Shown in pieces: positions 1 to 9,983 of a stretch of DNA of 64,000 nucleotides. Both the position numbers and the translations under genes were made by a program. Each line of letters begins with the position of its first letter. Positions within the stretch are counted from its first letter, which is position 1. Under the pieces are notes generated by a model. The model saw nothing but the letters and a program-made list of their open reading frames with translations. It was not told where the DNA came from and did not search any database. Origin of the DNA: Limonium bicolor (lineage: Eukaryota > Streptophyta > Magnoliopsida > Caryophyllales > Plumbaginaceae); contig CM041776.1 in the NCBI GenBank assembly GCA_023374045.1, positions 118,191,000 to 118,254,999 on the forward strand, given 5' to 3'.

Positions 1-1729
1 CATGGAGATATCATGGAACTTCCACTCCAGAACTGGCATCGACTGTACCATTCCGCCCGGTCGTCGGTGCTCGAATTTCACCTTCTGGCATGTGAGACAC
101 CTCAAGACGAACTCGGTAACATCTGTCTTCATCCCCGACCACCAGAAGTATCTCTTCATGTCCTTATACATTTTAGAGGCTCCCGGATGGATGGAAACTG
201 AAGAACAGTGTGATTCTCTAAGTATACGGTCTTTCAGATCCGTGTTGCCCCGTGGTATGCATAACCGGCCCTTAAGTCTGATCAGGTCATCATCATGAAG
301 TCTGAAGTCGTATTTCTGACTCTCAAAGGTACCATCTGTCAGCTTCTGTCTGACCTCTCTCATGTACTCATCTGTCCTCTGAGCCTCTCGCACCTCATCA
401 ACCAAGCTGGAGAAAGAAACTAGCGAATGGAGTGAGTGTGCTCGACGGCTCAGGGCATCTGCTACAACATTGGCCTTCCCCTCTTTGTATTGGAGGTCAA
501 TGTCATAGTCTTTCAGAAACTCTAACCATCTCCTCTGTCGAAGATTTAACTCCTTCTGAGTGAATATGTATCTCAAACTCTTGTGATCGGTGTAGATCGT
601 GACACTAACCCCATATAAGTAGTGGCGCCATATCTTCAAAGCGAAGACTACAGCTCCCAGCTCTAAATCATGTGTGGGGTAGTTCTCCTCATGTTTCTTC
701 AACTGGCGTGAGGCATATGCCACCACCTTGCCATGTTGCATGAGTACGCAACCCAGCCCTCTGCCGGATGCATCACAATAAACCTCAAAGCCCTCTGTAC
801 CGTCTGGAATGGTCAGAACCGGTGCAGTGGTCAGTGAGTCCTTCAAGCGCTGAAATGATCTCTCACAGTCAACTGTCCACAAGAACGGTGCATCCTTCTT
901 CATCAGACTGGTCATCGGTTTCGCGACCTTGCTGAAATCCCTAACAAACCTCCTGTAGTAACCTGCCAGACCGAGAAAGCTCCGGATGTCGGTAACAGTC
1001 TTCGACCTTGGCCAAGTACGTACGGCATCAATCTTCGCTGGATCCACTGAGATCCCAGCATCTGAGATGACATGACCTAGAAAGAGACCTGGTCAAGCCA
1101 AAACTCACACTTGGAGAACTTAGCATATAGCTGGTTCTCCCTCAATATTTCCAATACTCTCCCTCAGATGTTCCTCATGTTCAATCTTAGACTTCGAGTA
1201 TATCAAAATGTCATCAATAAACACCACAACCGACTTGTCCAGCTGCTCCCGAACAAGCGGTTCATCAGATCCATAAACTTCGCGGTGCGTTCGACAAACC
1301 GAACGGCATCACTGTAAACTCATAGTGGCCGTATCGTGTCCGGAATGCCGTCTTCTCAATGTCTCCCTCCTTAATGGCTATCTGATGATACCCCGATCTG
1401 AGATCAATCTTGGAGAACACAGATGCTCCCTTCAACTGATCGAACAGATCGTCAATGCGGGGTAGTGGGTACTTATTCTTCACTGTCACTGCATTCAGCT
1501 CTCTGTAGTCGATGCAGAGGCGGAGACTACCATCCTTCTTCTTCACGAAGAGGACTGGCGCTCCCCATGGTGACACACTTGGTCTAATGAATCCCTTATC
1601 CAACAAATCCTTCAATTGTTCTTTTAACTCAGTCATTTCTGCCGGAGCCATACGGTATGGTGCCTTGGCTATCGGTCCGGTACCAGGTAGCAGCTCGATG
1701 GTGAACTCTACCTCCCGAGTGGGTGGCAT
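1..1729 (-). pseudogene. Ty3/gypsy pol: reverse transcriptase, RNase H and start of integrase (frameshifted)
   Basis: This is the polymerase part of a chromovirus-type gypsy retrotransposon, which copies element RNA into DNA and inserts it. Reading down from 1729 I see the RT N-terminus ([20 protein letters not shown], then [10 protein letters not shown] and [10 protein letters not shown]). The catalytic FIDDILIYS follows near 1215, then RNase H ([22 protein letters not shown]). The integrase zinc-binding part ([31 protein letters not shown]) runs to the window edge. The frame breaks near 1260, just before the FIDD box, and again near 1075, where FLGHVIS should be read. The copy is therefore not translatable as it stands. 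The integrase core, chromodomain and 3' LTR lie outside the window. The family assignment is firm; the lineage (Tekay/Del-like) rests on the CCHC pattern and the very long LTR. Confidence 0.93.
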
Positions 1730-2335
1730 GCCGGCAGTTCCCGTGGAAATAAGTCGGGGAACTCCGACACTACCGGTAAGTCGGGGTCGAACTCAGGGTC
1801 TCTCTCTATGTCCTGTACATAGCAGAGGTACACTTCTTCCTTTCCTCCTAATTCTTTATACATTGCCATGGCGGTGATGATCTTAGTCGAAGGCTCTCTG
1901 GGCCTCTGGCGGTATGATATTGTTACCCCAGACGGACTCCTGAGCAGCAATCTATGCTCGGCGCAGAGGATACGTCCCTTGCGCCGCTCCAACCAGTTCA
2001 TCCCGAAGATAACATCAAAAATCCTAGCTTACTGAACTCAATAAAACTGACTGGAAAGTCTTCTCCCTTAATTCTGACAGTGGCTCCTCGGTAGTAACGA
2101 GTGCAACGAACCTTCTCCTTAGACGGGAGCGTAACCGTGAAGTCGGGTAGCTCATCAGCGTCTAGCCCCAACCTGCTCGCGAATGATGCCGAGACAAAGG
2201 TATGTGAGGCCCCTGAGTCGAAGAGAACTGATGCCTCAATCCCATTAATCGGAAAGGTGCCGGTGAGGATAGTACCGCTGGCGTCGGCCTGTGCCTCTGT
2301 AAGTATGCTTAGTGCACCTTCCGTACCGAGTCCAT
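1708..2335 (-). pseudogene. Ty3/gypsy aspartic protease and linker to RT
   Basis: This is a retropepsin-type protease that would cut the gag-pol polyprotein. The catalytic motif is LFDSGASHTFVS, read near 2225-2190. It is preceded by the usual segment TGTFPINGIEASV and followed by the FGMNWL block that closes the domain. An extra two bases near 2010, in the stretch that should read KLGFDVIFGMNWL, put the two halves in different frames. Downstream the linker runs through [14 protein letters not shown] into the RT at 1729. The left end of the coding stretch (minus-strand start) sits directly beside an AG that could be a splice acceptor, at about 2336. Upstream of that point lies the AlkB-like insert rather than the zinc knuckle, which is unusual for gypsy elements. 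Confidence 0.88.
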
Positions 2336-2490
2336 AACCTAATTGTGTTCACAAGCTTCATGAGTATTGATGGTATAACAAGAGTCGTAACAATTCATAT
2401 GAACAACACTGTTATTTTATTCATACCATCCTGTTTACAACATGCTTAAATCTTACATCTCATTCCTCATTTCATTCTAACATTACATGG

Positions 2491-3175
2491 CTAATATTGT
2501 CTAAAGGTTAGGTTTAATCTTCCTGGTCTCATATGTGTCGCATTGATTACTGCTGACGGTGCTGTATTCAGCTTGATTCGCTTAATCCCATGGTATAACA
2601 TCCTTGATTCTCCTCTCATAATTAACACATCACCTGACTTAAGTACCAACTTATTTGCACGGTCCGCACGCTTCTGCTCGCCGTATAAAAACTCTCTGCA
2701 TCATCCCCAATGGACCAAGACACTACGGGTATCCCTCTTTCGAGAGACTCCGTTGTCTCGTCCTTATCCTGGTGTAGTCCCAGTTTCCCATCCTTCTCGT
2801 AGAAGTTTACAATGCAAATGTCTGCCTGATGTCTGGAATCGGTTCAGCTTCCAACTGCTGAGCGATTTCCACGACTTGTGTAATAACTGGATGGAACTCT
2901 TCGGGTATTCCCGGTGGTGAGACTCCATCTTGCATCCTCATGGTTTGGTAATTCTTGGCATACGGATTCCAATCCTTGCCCAAGCTCATCATTTTTAATT
3001 TCATCCTTGCTCCCCCTGGGTACTCCGGTGTGTAAAAACCTCCGGTCCCATTCCTAGTTGATTGCATCTTCTGATGATGGCTATTTGTGCTTCGGGTGTC
3101 AGGTATCCCCTTAATAAAATCATACCTGGGCGGATAACCTGACATTGTTCGGTTGGAAAGTCTATGGTTTCGATG
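2491..3175 (-). pseudogene. AlkB-family 2-oxoglutarate/Fe(II) dioxygenase (ALKBH1-like) inside the gypsy element
   Basis: AlkB enzymes oxidatively remove methyl groups from DNA or RNA bases, using Fe(II) and 2-oxoglutarate. Read across frames on the minus strand, the order is: VIRPGMILLRGYLTPEAQI (about 3140-3080), GGFYTPEYPGGARMKL and MSLGKDWNPY (about 3050-2970), IPEEFHPVI, DICIVNFYEKDGKLGLHQDKD (about 2825-2755), IPVVSWSIGD, SGDVLIMRGESRMLYHGI, and RPGRLNLTFRQY just before the TAG at 2491-2493. The iron-binding HxD (H-Q-D), the distal His (YHGI) and the 2OG-binding Arg (RPGRLNLTFR) are all present, so the catalytic fold is complete. There are frameshifts near 3055 (one base missing in the GPGGFY stretch), 2820 and about 2690. 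I see no introns at positions expected of a host gene, and no host-type start. It lies between gag zinc knuckle and protease, on the same strand. The identification is strong; whether it was an element gene or a captured retrocopy is inference. Confidence 0.85.
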
Positions 3176-3362
3176 TCGGTGTGCTCCGGTTATGTGTAGA
3201 TGGTATTGGATAGCAGATGTTGAAGCTTCCTAAAGTGGTAGTAGGTTATATCTTACTTAAGTTCTATTCTCATCTTATTCTTACTTAACTTAGTTATTCA
3301 CCAAACATGCATGATAATGCGGTAAGCAGGTAGTTTTATTACTAAATGGTTATAGTGGTACC

Positions 3363-3735
3363 TGGCCTCGATGAGGGTTCAGGCTCATCGTCCCGGTCCA
3401 CCATGTGTAGTGTGGGTCCCGACTTCTGGGTCACCCTGGGTTCTTGTCCGCCGCCTGCTGCACCTTCCTCTGACCGTCAGATCCAGCTCCCTGATCGGTC
3501 TTGCCCTTGCCCCTGGTGTCGGGCCTATAGGCTCTGCTAGCAGGGTTCCGGTAACACTCATATGCCCGGTGTCCATACACTCCACAAAAGTTGCACTCCA
3601 CCTTATTCCCTTTACAGTCGAGCCCGGGGTGGTCCTTGTGACACCACCTACAGATGAAGCGTCGCTGGTAGCCACCACCGGCTCCCTTCTCAGTCTCAGA
3701 TCCTGATGATTCATAATGTCAATTCCATATCTCAA
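3363..3735 (-). pseudogene. Gypsy gag C-terminus with two zinc knuckles
   Basis: This is the nucleocapsid end of gag, which binds the element RNA. The minus-strand reading contains CRWCHKDHPGLDC, a CCHC-like knuckle with one residue fewer than usual between its second Cys and its His. It is followed at once by CNFCGVYGHRAYEC, a canonical C-x2-C-x4-H-x4-C knuckle. Paired knuckles of this type are typical of Del/Tekay chromoviruses. A basic Gly/Lys-rich tail (RGKGKTDQG) follows, then one frame change near 3430, and a linker ending EPEPSSRPG at about 3363. There the sequence CCAG/GTACC could act as a splice donor. The next element coding that I recognise is the protease at 2335. Confidence 0.85.
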
Positions 3736-3742
3736 ATGGTTA

Positions 3743-4771
3743 CTAATTGTTTCTTAACTCATTCAATATCAATTCCTTACCCTTTGGCGCCCTAGAGCGC
3801 AGGGGTGTAGCTGCATAAGCATATGTCAACTTCAATGGCTCTTCCGGAGCCTTCTCTTTTTCCTCCTTCCCCTTTGGGTTCTGATTTTTCTGGGCCTGAG
3901 GCTGGTACTTTTGTTTCTTGTACCCTCCTTGCCCTTGACTCTCCGAGCTCTTACCAGCATTCTTCCTTAGCATTCTCCTCGTCCCTCAGCTGGACGGTTA
4001 TCTCAACCTTAGCAGCGGCATGATAGCACTCCTGCTTTTCCATTGTATTAGTCACTCTTATTTCTCATATAATCTAAATCTTACTCATTACTTACTCAAA
4101 TCTCATTATTCTTATTACCTGCAAGGTAGTGTAACTCGTCGGCCCCATGCCGTAGCGGAGTCGATGGCTAAGCCCGCCATAGAAGCGGTCTACCAGGATC
4201 TGGTCAGAATATCCAAGACCTGGCAGAAGACGGAGCAAGGCAGTGAACTCTGAGTAATACTCGTCCACTGTCATCTTGTCCGTCTGCTTAAGCGCATCCA
4301 ACTGTAAGCGCTTCTTCGTCTGGACATGGGTGGGGTAGTACTTTGCTCGTAGCAAGGCGGTGTACTGCTCCCAGCCGAACTCTGGATTGGCCACATGCTC
4401 GGCCCTCACCAGCTTCCACCATCGCCTGCCGCCCCCTTCAGATAGAAAGCAGCTAGACGCACCTTGATCCCAGCAGGGACATCAAGGGTCTCGAAGGCGG
4501 TCTCCAGCTCGGAGATGTACGCCTCAAGCTTGGCGGGATCGGTCTCCCCCTTAAAGTGCGCGGGTCGAAGATCTGCAAGACTCTTCACCCAGTTTGGTTC
4601 CCTAGGTTGTGGCGGTGGAGGTGGTGCACCCACACCAGGCTGATAGCCCATATGCCCTAATGCGGCAGCTACGATCTCTGCGATCGTCTGCCCTCTAGGT
4701 ATTCCTGAAGCATCATCACCCTGGCCGCGACCTCGGCTTCCCCTAGGACGTCCTGCCATCTGAACAAGCAT
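3743..4771 (-). pseudogene. Gypsy gag, N-terminal and central part
   Basis: This is the capsid part of the retrotransposon gag. From 4771 it begins MLVQMAGRPRGSRGRG and has the Pro-rich GAPPPPPQPREPNW. The retrotrans_gag block follows (GETDPAKLEAYISELETAFE, VRLAAFYLKGAA, then EYYSEFTALLRLLPGLGYSD and GLSHRLRYGM). Coding stops in frame after position 4119 and resumes at 4031 as ECYHAAAKVEITVQL, across an 87-base stretch with GT-AG ends. A Lys/Gln-rich tail follows to 3743, with further frame changes near 4415 and 3965. The start Met is the first in frame downstream of the PBS at 4976-4987, about 200 bases away, as expected for the 5' leader. The copy is broken by frameshifts. Confidence 0.87.
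4032..4118 (-). other. Candidate 87-base intron in gag
   Basis: On the minus strand the boundaries are TTGCAG/GTAATAAG at the donor and AAAAGCAG/GAGTGC at the acceptor. Removing it joins LQ to ECYHAAAKV without a frame change. Unspliced, the reading frame meets TAA within the insert. It is A/T-rich compared with the surrounding gag. Splicing is inferred only from the sequence. Confidence 0.5.
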
Positions 4772-4962
4772 AACTCACATTAGATTCGTATTCACCACTG
4801 TTTCGGTTAGAATTTATAACGTCCGTAGACGGTAAAGACGATCCACACTTATTAGTGGTCATCTGACTCTACTCACTCTAACTTCTCACACCCTTAACCC
4901 ATCACTTATTCCTTAACTTATATCCTAACTCGGTGGTTACTCATGTCCGGTATTTCTTGATC

Positions 4963-4987
4963 AGAGCGTAACTACGCTCTGATACCA
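4963..4987 (-). promoter_or_regulatory. Primer-binding site (initiator tRNA-Met) with adjacent hairpin
   Basis: The minus strand reads TGGTATCAGAGC at 4987-4976, the common plant tRNA-iMet primer site, five bases from the LTR edge. It overlaps a perfect inverted repeat, AGAGCGTA/TACGCTCT (4963-4980). The same PBS plus hairpin occurs in the non-coding element at 24021-24044. Confidence 0.9.
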
Positions 4988-5344
4988 CTTTTTGTAACAC
5001 CCCATCCAAAGCCAATCGTGGTTATCGCAAAACTGAACACTTAAACGAATATGTCGCAGCGAATAACAACACCTGGACCTTGCCACGGTCTGATCGTTAG
5101 AATATACCGGCCTTAACACTTACAATACTTATCCAAAATACTTAATCAACCCAAAACATCACCATCCACAATACCACAACCAACCGAGTACAAGTAGCTA
5201 AATCATAATCACAACCTTACATCAGTTTAAATATAAACAGTCGGGTGCACAGGCGCAACCCGAACTCAAAATAAACATCCCACCCTAAGTCTAACCGCTC
5301 CTACTCTCGTAGTGCGTCCTCATGGGTCTCTTACCTGCAAGTGT

Positions 5345-5440
5345 AAAAATAGCCCCCAAGGGGGTCAGCACGAATGCTGGTACACCCTCTCATGGCCCCC
5401 AAGCTAACGGGGCTACGACGACTAATTGTCGATAGCATGG
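5345..5440. promoter_or_regulatory. Conserved hairpin-rich block in the gypsy LTR
   Basis: Short inverted repeats follow one another: GCCCCCAAGGGGGTC, CAGCACGAATGCTGG and CGACGACTAATTGTCG. Nearly the same block is found at 14613-14710 and 24300-24395 in the LARD-like LTRs, although the flanking LTR sequence has diverged strongly. This suggests selection for an RNA or regulatory function; the function itself is not known to me. Confidence 0.6.
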
Positions 5441-6454
5441 AAATTGATTACATACACAAGCATAATATGAAGTGCAATAACAATAACCACAGATGAACAC
5501 ATATAGTTCACAAACAATGAACGACTCAAGCGTTCCCTTATCAAGTGGGTTAGTAATCCCCTCCTTAGTCCTCATTTCCTTAATCTCAGTTCCTTACCTT
5601 ACCTTAATCTTAATCTCAGTATACAAACCTTCCTGGAAGGGAATGGTTGTAGCTTAATTCGAACCTGGGATTTAGGTGATCCCACCCACCATCTTAATGC
5701 CACCTACTCTGGACGGGAGTCCAGCGTAGCTGAGCCGGCAACCGGCCCTAGGCTACAAGTCCGAAGACAAGTCCTTAAGCGGAGGGCGGATCTGATTCAG
5801 ATACCGTCCCCCTTTTTCCTTAGCATGCATGACCGGAGATCGGTCCCGGGTTTCCTCACTCAAGTTCCAGTTAGTAAATCTTAATCACCATGTGCTAGCT
5901 AAGCCCTAACGACATTAACCAACAGCCACCAAACTTATCTCTTATTCTTAACTCAGTAAGTACTAAACTCGGTTAGTAACAATCTCAAGTCTCGCGGGTT
6001 AGTGTAAAGATAACACAAACACAACGAGAATAAATATAACCGGTTGCATGCTTTATCTTGTTTTAGTCATAGCAATTAAACAGATAGCACACAAGCCGAG
6101 GGACACCTCGTTAGCAAGCAGGTCACAAGAAGGATTGTACCGTTCACCGTCGATCGTTGTTTGATTATCCTTCTTCGGGGTCCCAATTCACAAAACTAAT
6201 CATTCATTCATTTTTAGGTCATTAGTTATTTGCACTTACTTAACTCACTTAGTCCCCAAAGATTCCCATTCAACAACCTCTCAAGTCTTTGCCACTTAGC
6301 TTACAAACAAACTAACTTTAAACATTAAAACTTATACTTACTTAACTTAATTCCTTAAGTTCTTAGGGTCCTAATCATTACCACCCTACCAAAGGTATAC
6401 CTTATTACCTATCACCATTCTTAGAATTCAAATTTTTTTTTTTAATTTTAGGCT

Positions 6455-6860
6455 CGACCGAACTTCTGACCGACCTTACCTAAGGTCGGTCCATTCCAGA
6501 ACACATTACCGTTTGAAAATTCTACCCCGACCGACCTTGCAAGTCCGGTCCCAAGGTCGGTCCATTCCCGAGAGTTTCCCCGAGGGAAATTTAAGCTCGA
6601 CCGAACTTGCCAAGTCCGGTCCCATGTTCGGTCGATTCCAGAGACTTATTACCGTACAAAATTCTTGGCGTGACCGACCTTGCAAGTCCGGTCCCAAGGT
6701 CGGTCCATTCCAGACTTAATTCCTTCACAAAATACATGCCCGACCGAACTTGTAAGTCCGGTCCTATGTTCGTCGATTCCAGAAACTTTCTCCGGTAGTG
6801 TAATTTGAGCTCGACCGACCTTGCAGGTCGGTCCTAAGGTCGGTCGGCTCCAGAATCTTG
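6455..6860. repeat. Array of palindromic GTCGGTC units in LTR
   Basis: About six units of roughly 65-80 bases each carry GACCGACCTTGCAAGTCCGG (or the GACCGAACTTG variant), then CCAAGGTCGGTCCATTCCAG. Each unit can fold on itself. Comparable arrays are at 15925-16105, 25610-25795 and 60505-60705. Confidence 0.85.
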
Positions 6861-9163
6861 TTTCTAATTCTCTTTTAACTCCAAACTTCTCCTCATATAT
6901 CCTAATATGTTATAACCTCATTTGGGCACCTCAAACACCTTAAGCCCCTCTAAAAACATTAAATCATTCACCAAGATCCACCTTAGTCATTATGCATTTT
7001 CCTTGTAATATTTAACACTTGTAATGTTTTCCACTAGGTTTCTAGGTGGTGTTCATACCTAATGTAACCACTATGCCAAATGTTTTCCTCACCACTATAA
7101 CATCATCTCCCAAGCATCTTTCACCATCTAAACCTTTTTATGCATTTACTTAATGTTCCTTCACAAGCTTAAACTTCCATCCATCAACACATTATTTCCT
7201 TCCTAGTTGTTTACCAACATTTGCCTAAGTCCTAAATACTCAATTACATTCTCTTGATTCCTAAATCCTTCATAGTAATACCTAAGTCATTGTAACTCAT
7301 TAAAGCACTTTATCTCACCCCTTTTTCATCAAGACAACCTCTAAAACTTCCTAGTACTTCCTTAGTCATTAAATCCCCTAGAACATCTTAAACACTTAAG
7401 TTCTCCTTTAAATTTAACATGGGTTCTCTAGTATATAGTACATCCTAACACTTGATTTTTCTCCATCAACCAACCAATCCACTCAAATTCTCATCACAAC
7501 ACCTTAACACACAATTTACACCAAAACTACACACCACATCATCTTATAGTGCATAAACTTAAATGCTTGGCACTTAGGCCCTTAAATGACAATAATCTTA
7601 ACCACTGAATTTCCACATATATTTGCCTTCAACCTGCGAATACACACAACAAGGCTCCCATTGAAATAAAATGCTTCTTGTAATTCACCTTGATGTTCTT
7701 AAACTATCTCTTTTTCTCATTTGCTCCTTAGTCACAAGTTCACACATAGTCATTGTTTCTCCTAGGTCATATATAACCCTTTTCTAATATACTCCATCAC
7801 TAATTCATCACATATCTAAATCCCATTCCCTTAAACAATAAAACACCTTAAGGTAAGTAATTTACCTTGTTCTTTTACAAGCTTTAAAAGCTTTCTTCCT
7901 TAGGTTTTTCCTTGCTCAATCTCGGTCACCAATATATATCTCCTTGCCAATGTTCTAACCAATATCCAATGACTCCAATGAGTACTAGATAATACATTAA
8001 CCCTAAGGAACAAACCCTAGGTTAAAAATGTGCTTTAAGGTATTAAGGTGATTGTTTTACCTTGGTTTCTCAAGACAAGCTTGGATATGAAGCAAGAAGG
8101 ACCTCCTCAATCCTTTGAAGAGTAGAAAACAAGCTAGAACAAGGCATTAAAATGAAGCCTCATGAGCATGTATTTTCGGTTATGAAGAAAAGTGATGGAA
8201 CCTAGATTTTCTTACACTTTCTTTACCTTAAGAGATGGAGAAGCCAATGGAGTCTCCAAACTTGAATTTCCTCCTCTAATGGTGGTTTGACTTGGCACCA
8301 AAATGAAGCTCTTGAAGTTTTGAAAAGATAGAAAGAAGGAGCTTGAGCTAACTAAGGAGAATATGTGATTTGTTTTGGTTTTGGAGCTAAAATGAGCAAG
8401 ATGTGTGCAAGGCTAGATGGAGCTAGCATGGAGGTATGCTTCACGTTAATGGAGAAGGGAGAGAGAGCAAGAAAACCGTGGGAAACAAGGGAGAATGAAG
8501 AAGTGAGGAGAGAGAACCACTAAAGTGTGATATTTATGTTAAAAGGTGAATAGTACTTTTGCTTTACAAATCTTTATTTGCTTAATGAGTCATGAAGGTG
8601 GTGACTCACCTTATAAGAAACCCGGCCCCCATTAGTAACAAGGGTACTTAAGTCTTTGTTGACCAAATATCTCACTTATATTGACTTATGTTAAACTAAA
8701 CTAGCTTAATTAATTTACTATTCACAAAACAGGCACATTGTTGTGAAATTTTTGATTTCCCATGATATAGACTTCCAAATGTGATACTATATAGTACACA
8801 TGTTAATTAAAGAGTAATGATGGGCATTTAGCCATTCAAAACTCATTTACAAGACAATATTTCAAAAACGTGCTTTAAGACTCCTTAAAGCACATTTTGT
8901 GTTTTAACTTGTTTTCAAGCTTGGTTTTCTTTGGAAATTGATTTAAAATGACCATTAGGATATTACTAAGGTCTTAGAACAATATTTGGGTACTCTCCCA
9001 AGTCTCTCCAAGCTTAGAGCATGTTTTTGCTTAAACTGCTCTTTTGGTGTTTCCTTATATTTTCTTTGATTAGAAATGTTTCTTAATGTTTCTAAGGCAT
9101 TATTTAGCCTCCTTATATCTTAGTTTATCATTTAAACACCATATCTAAGTTTGGGGTATTTCA

Positions 9164-9983
9164 TGAATAAACCTTGAAACGGAAAGGCCTGATGGATTTT
9201 CATGAACTGCTTTAGGTGGATTTGTTTTTTCATGGACCTAGAACTAAATTGATAATTCAAATTGGGCCGAAAGAGAGAAATCACCCAAGTCTAAACTTTT
9301 GTGCCAGAGCCCAAACAAACAATTCATTCATTCAAACCAAACAGGGCCTTTGGGTCGCAAACATAAAAGCCGTAAATTCCAGGTTGGGCTGAGTTGATAT
9401 AGGAAGAGTTTCTATCAATTTCTAGGCTGGCAGTGGGCCGGTCATACAAGCAAACAAGGCCCACACAAGTTCAACATGTCCTCACTAGACGCTTCACCCA
9501 AATTGGGTATGGATTGATCCGGAGAGGTGCTTGGGACATGGGCCCAGGTCACCACAAGGAATAGGGCTTGCACGCTATTCTCTTTGGGCTCCCCCACTTT
9601 TCTCACATCACCATGAGGTTTGCGTCTACGGTTGGGTCTTTAAATGACCAAACAAGGCTAGGTAAGGGCACTACCAGGAAAAGGTTTGGGGCTAAAGCCC
9701 AGGTATTAAGGGGATGTGGTTTGACGACATCCTCCTTTTTTCCCCCGCTCACATCACCTTAAAAGATGTGAGTCCCTGACAAGGGAACTTTAAACGGGTC
9801 CCGGGGTGAAATTGGTTTGTGTGCTCCCTCGCTCTCATATGATGCAAAGGTACAAATATTAAAGTGCGCACAAAGTAAACAACAATGTAATAAAGTCATA
9901 AATAAACATTTTCGAGTTAAGCCCTCTTCTTAAAATTAAACAAGTTTAAATTAAGAAATTTGTCCCCAACAGAGTCGCCATTC
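9164..9983 (-). mobile_element. Leader region of an Ogre-like element, truncated on the left
   Basis: This lies between the gypsy LTR end (9163) and the PBS at 9963-9980. No coding frame is recognised, as expected for a retroelement 5' untranslated leader on the minus strand. The abrupt junction at 9163 shows that the gypsy element inserted into it; the first five bases, TGAAT, would be one copy of its target duplication. The assignment to Ogre/Tat rests on the PBS and LTR, not on protein. Confidence 0.55.
9963..9980 (-). promoter_or_regulatory. Primer-binding site, tRNA-Arg type
   Basis: The minus strand reads TGGCGACTCTGTTGGGGA, whose complement ends in CCA like a tRNA 3' end. Ogre elements are described as using tRNA-Arg with a site of this form. 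It sits three bases from the LTR edge. Confidence 0.75.

Larger units (their letters stand above)
4993..9163 (-). repeat. 5' LTR of the gypsy element, about 4.17 kb
   Basis: Plus-strand ends are TGTAACACCCC (4993) and GGGGTATTTCA (9163), so the LTR starts TG and ends CA in the element's sense as well. It abuts the PBS on the gag side. No long open frame is present. It holds the conserved hairpin block at 5345-5440, the palindromic GTCGGTC array at 6455-6860 and a long A/T-rich U3-like half. The 3' partner lies off the left edge, so LTR divergence cannot be judged here. The ends match the LTRs at 14363-18824 and 24050-28506. Confidence 0.9.

Noticed and set aside
1512..1877. 121-codon plus-strand open frame
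   Set aside because: It is antisense to the reverse transcriptase and protease linker and has no domain of its own.
3385..3735. 116-codon open frame on the minus strand
   Set aside because: It overlaps the gag zinc-knuckle coding in the wrong frame; the CCHC motifs are read in another frame.
6460..6860. Possible CRISPR array
   Set aside because: Repeats are palindromic units inside a plant LTR with conserved, not unique, spacers; no cas genes and a eukaryotic genome.
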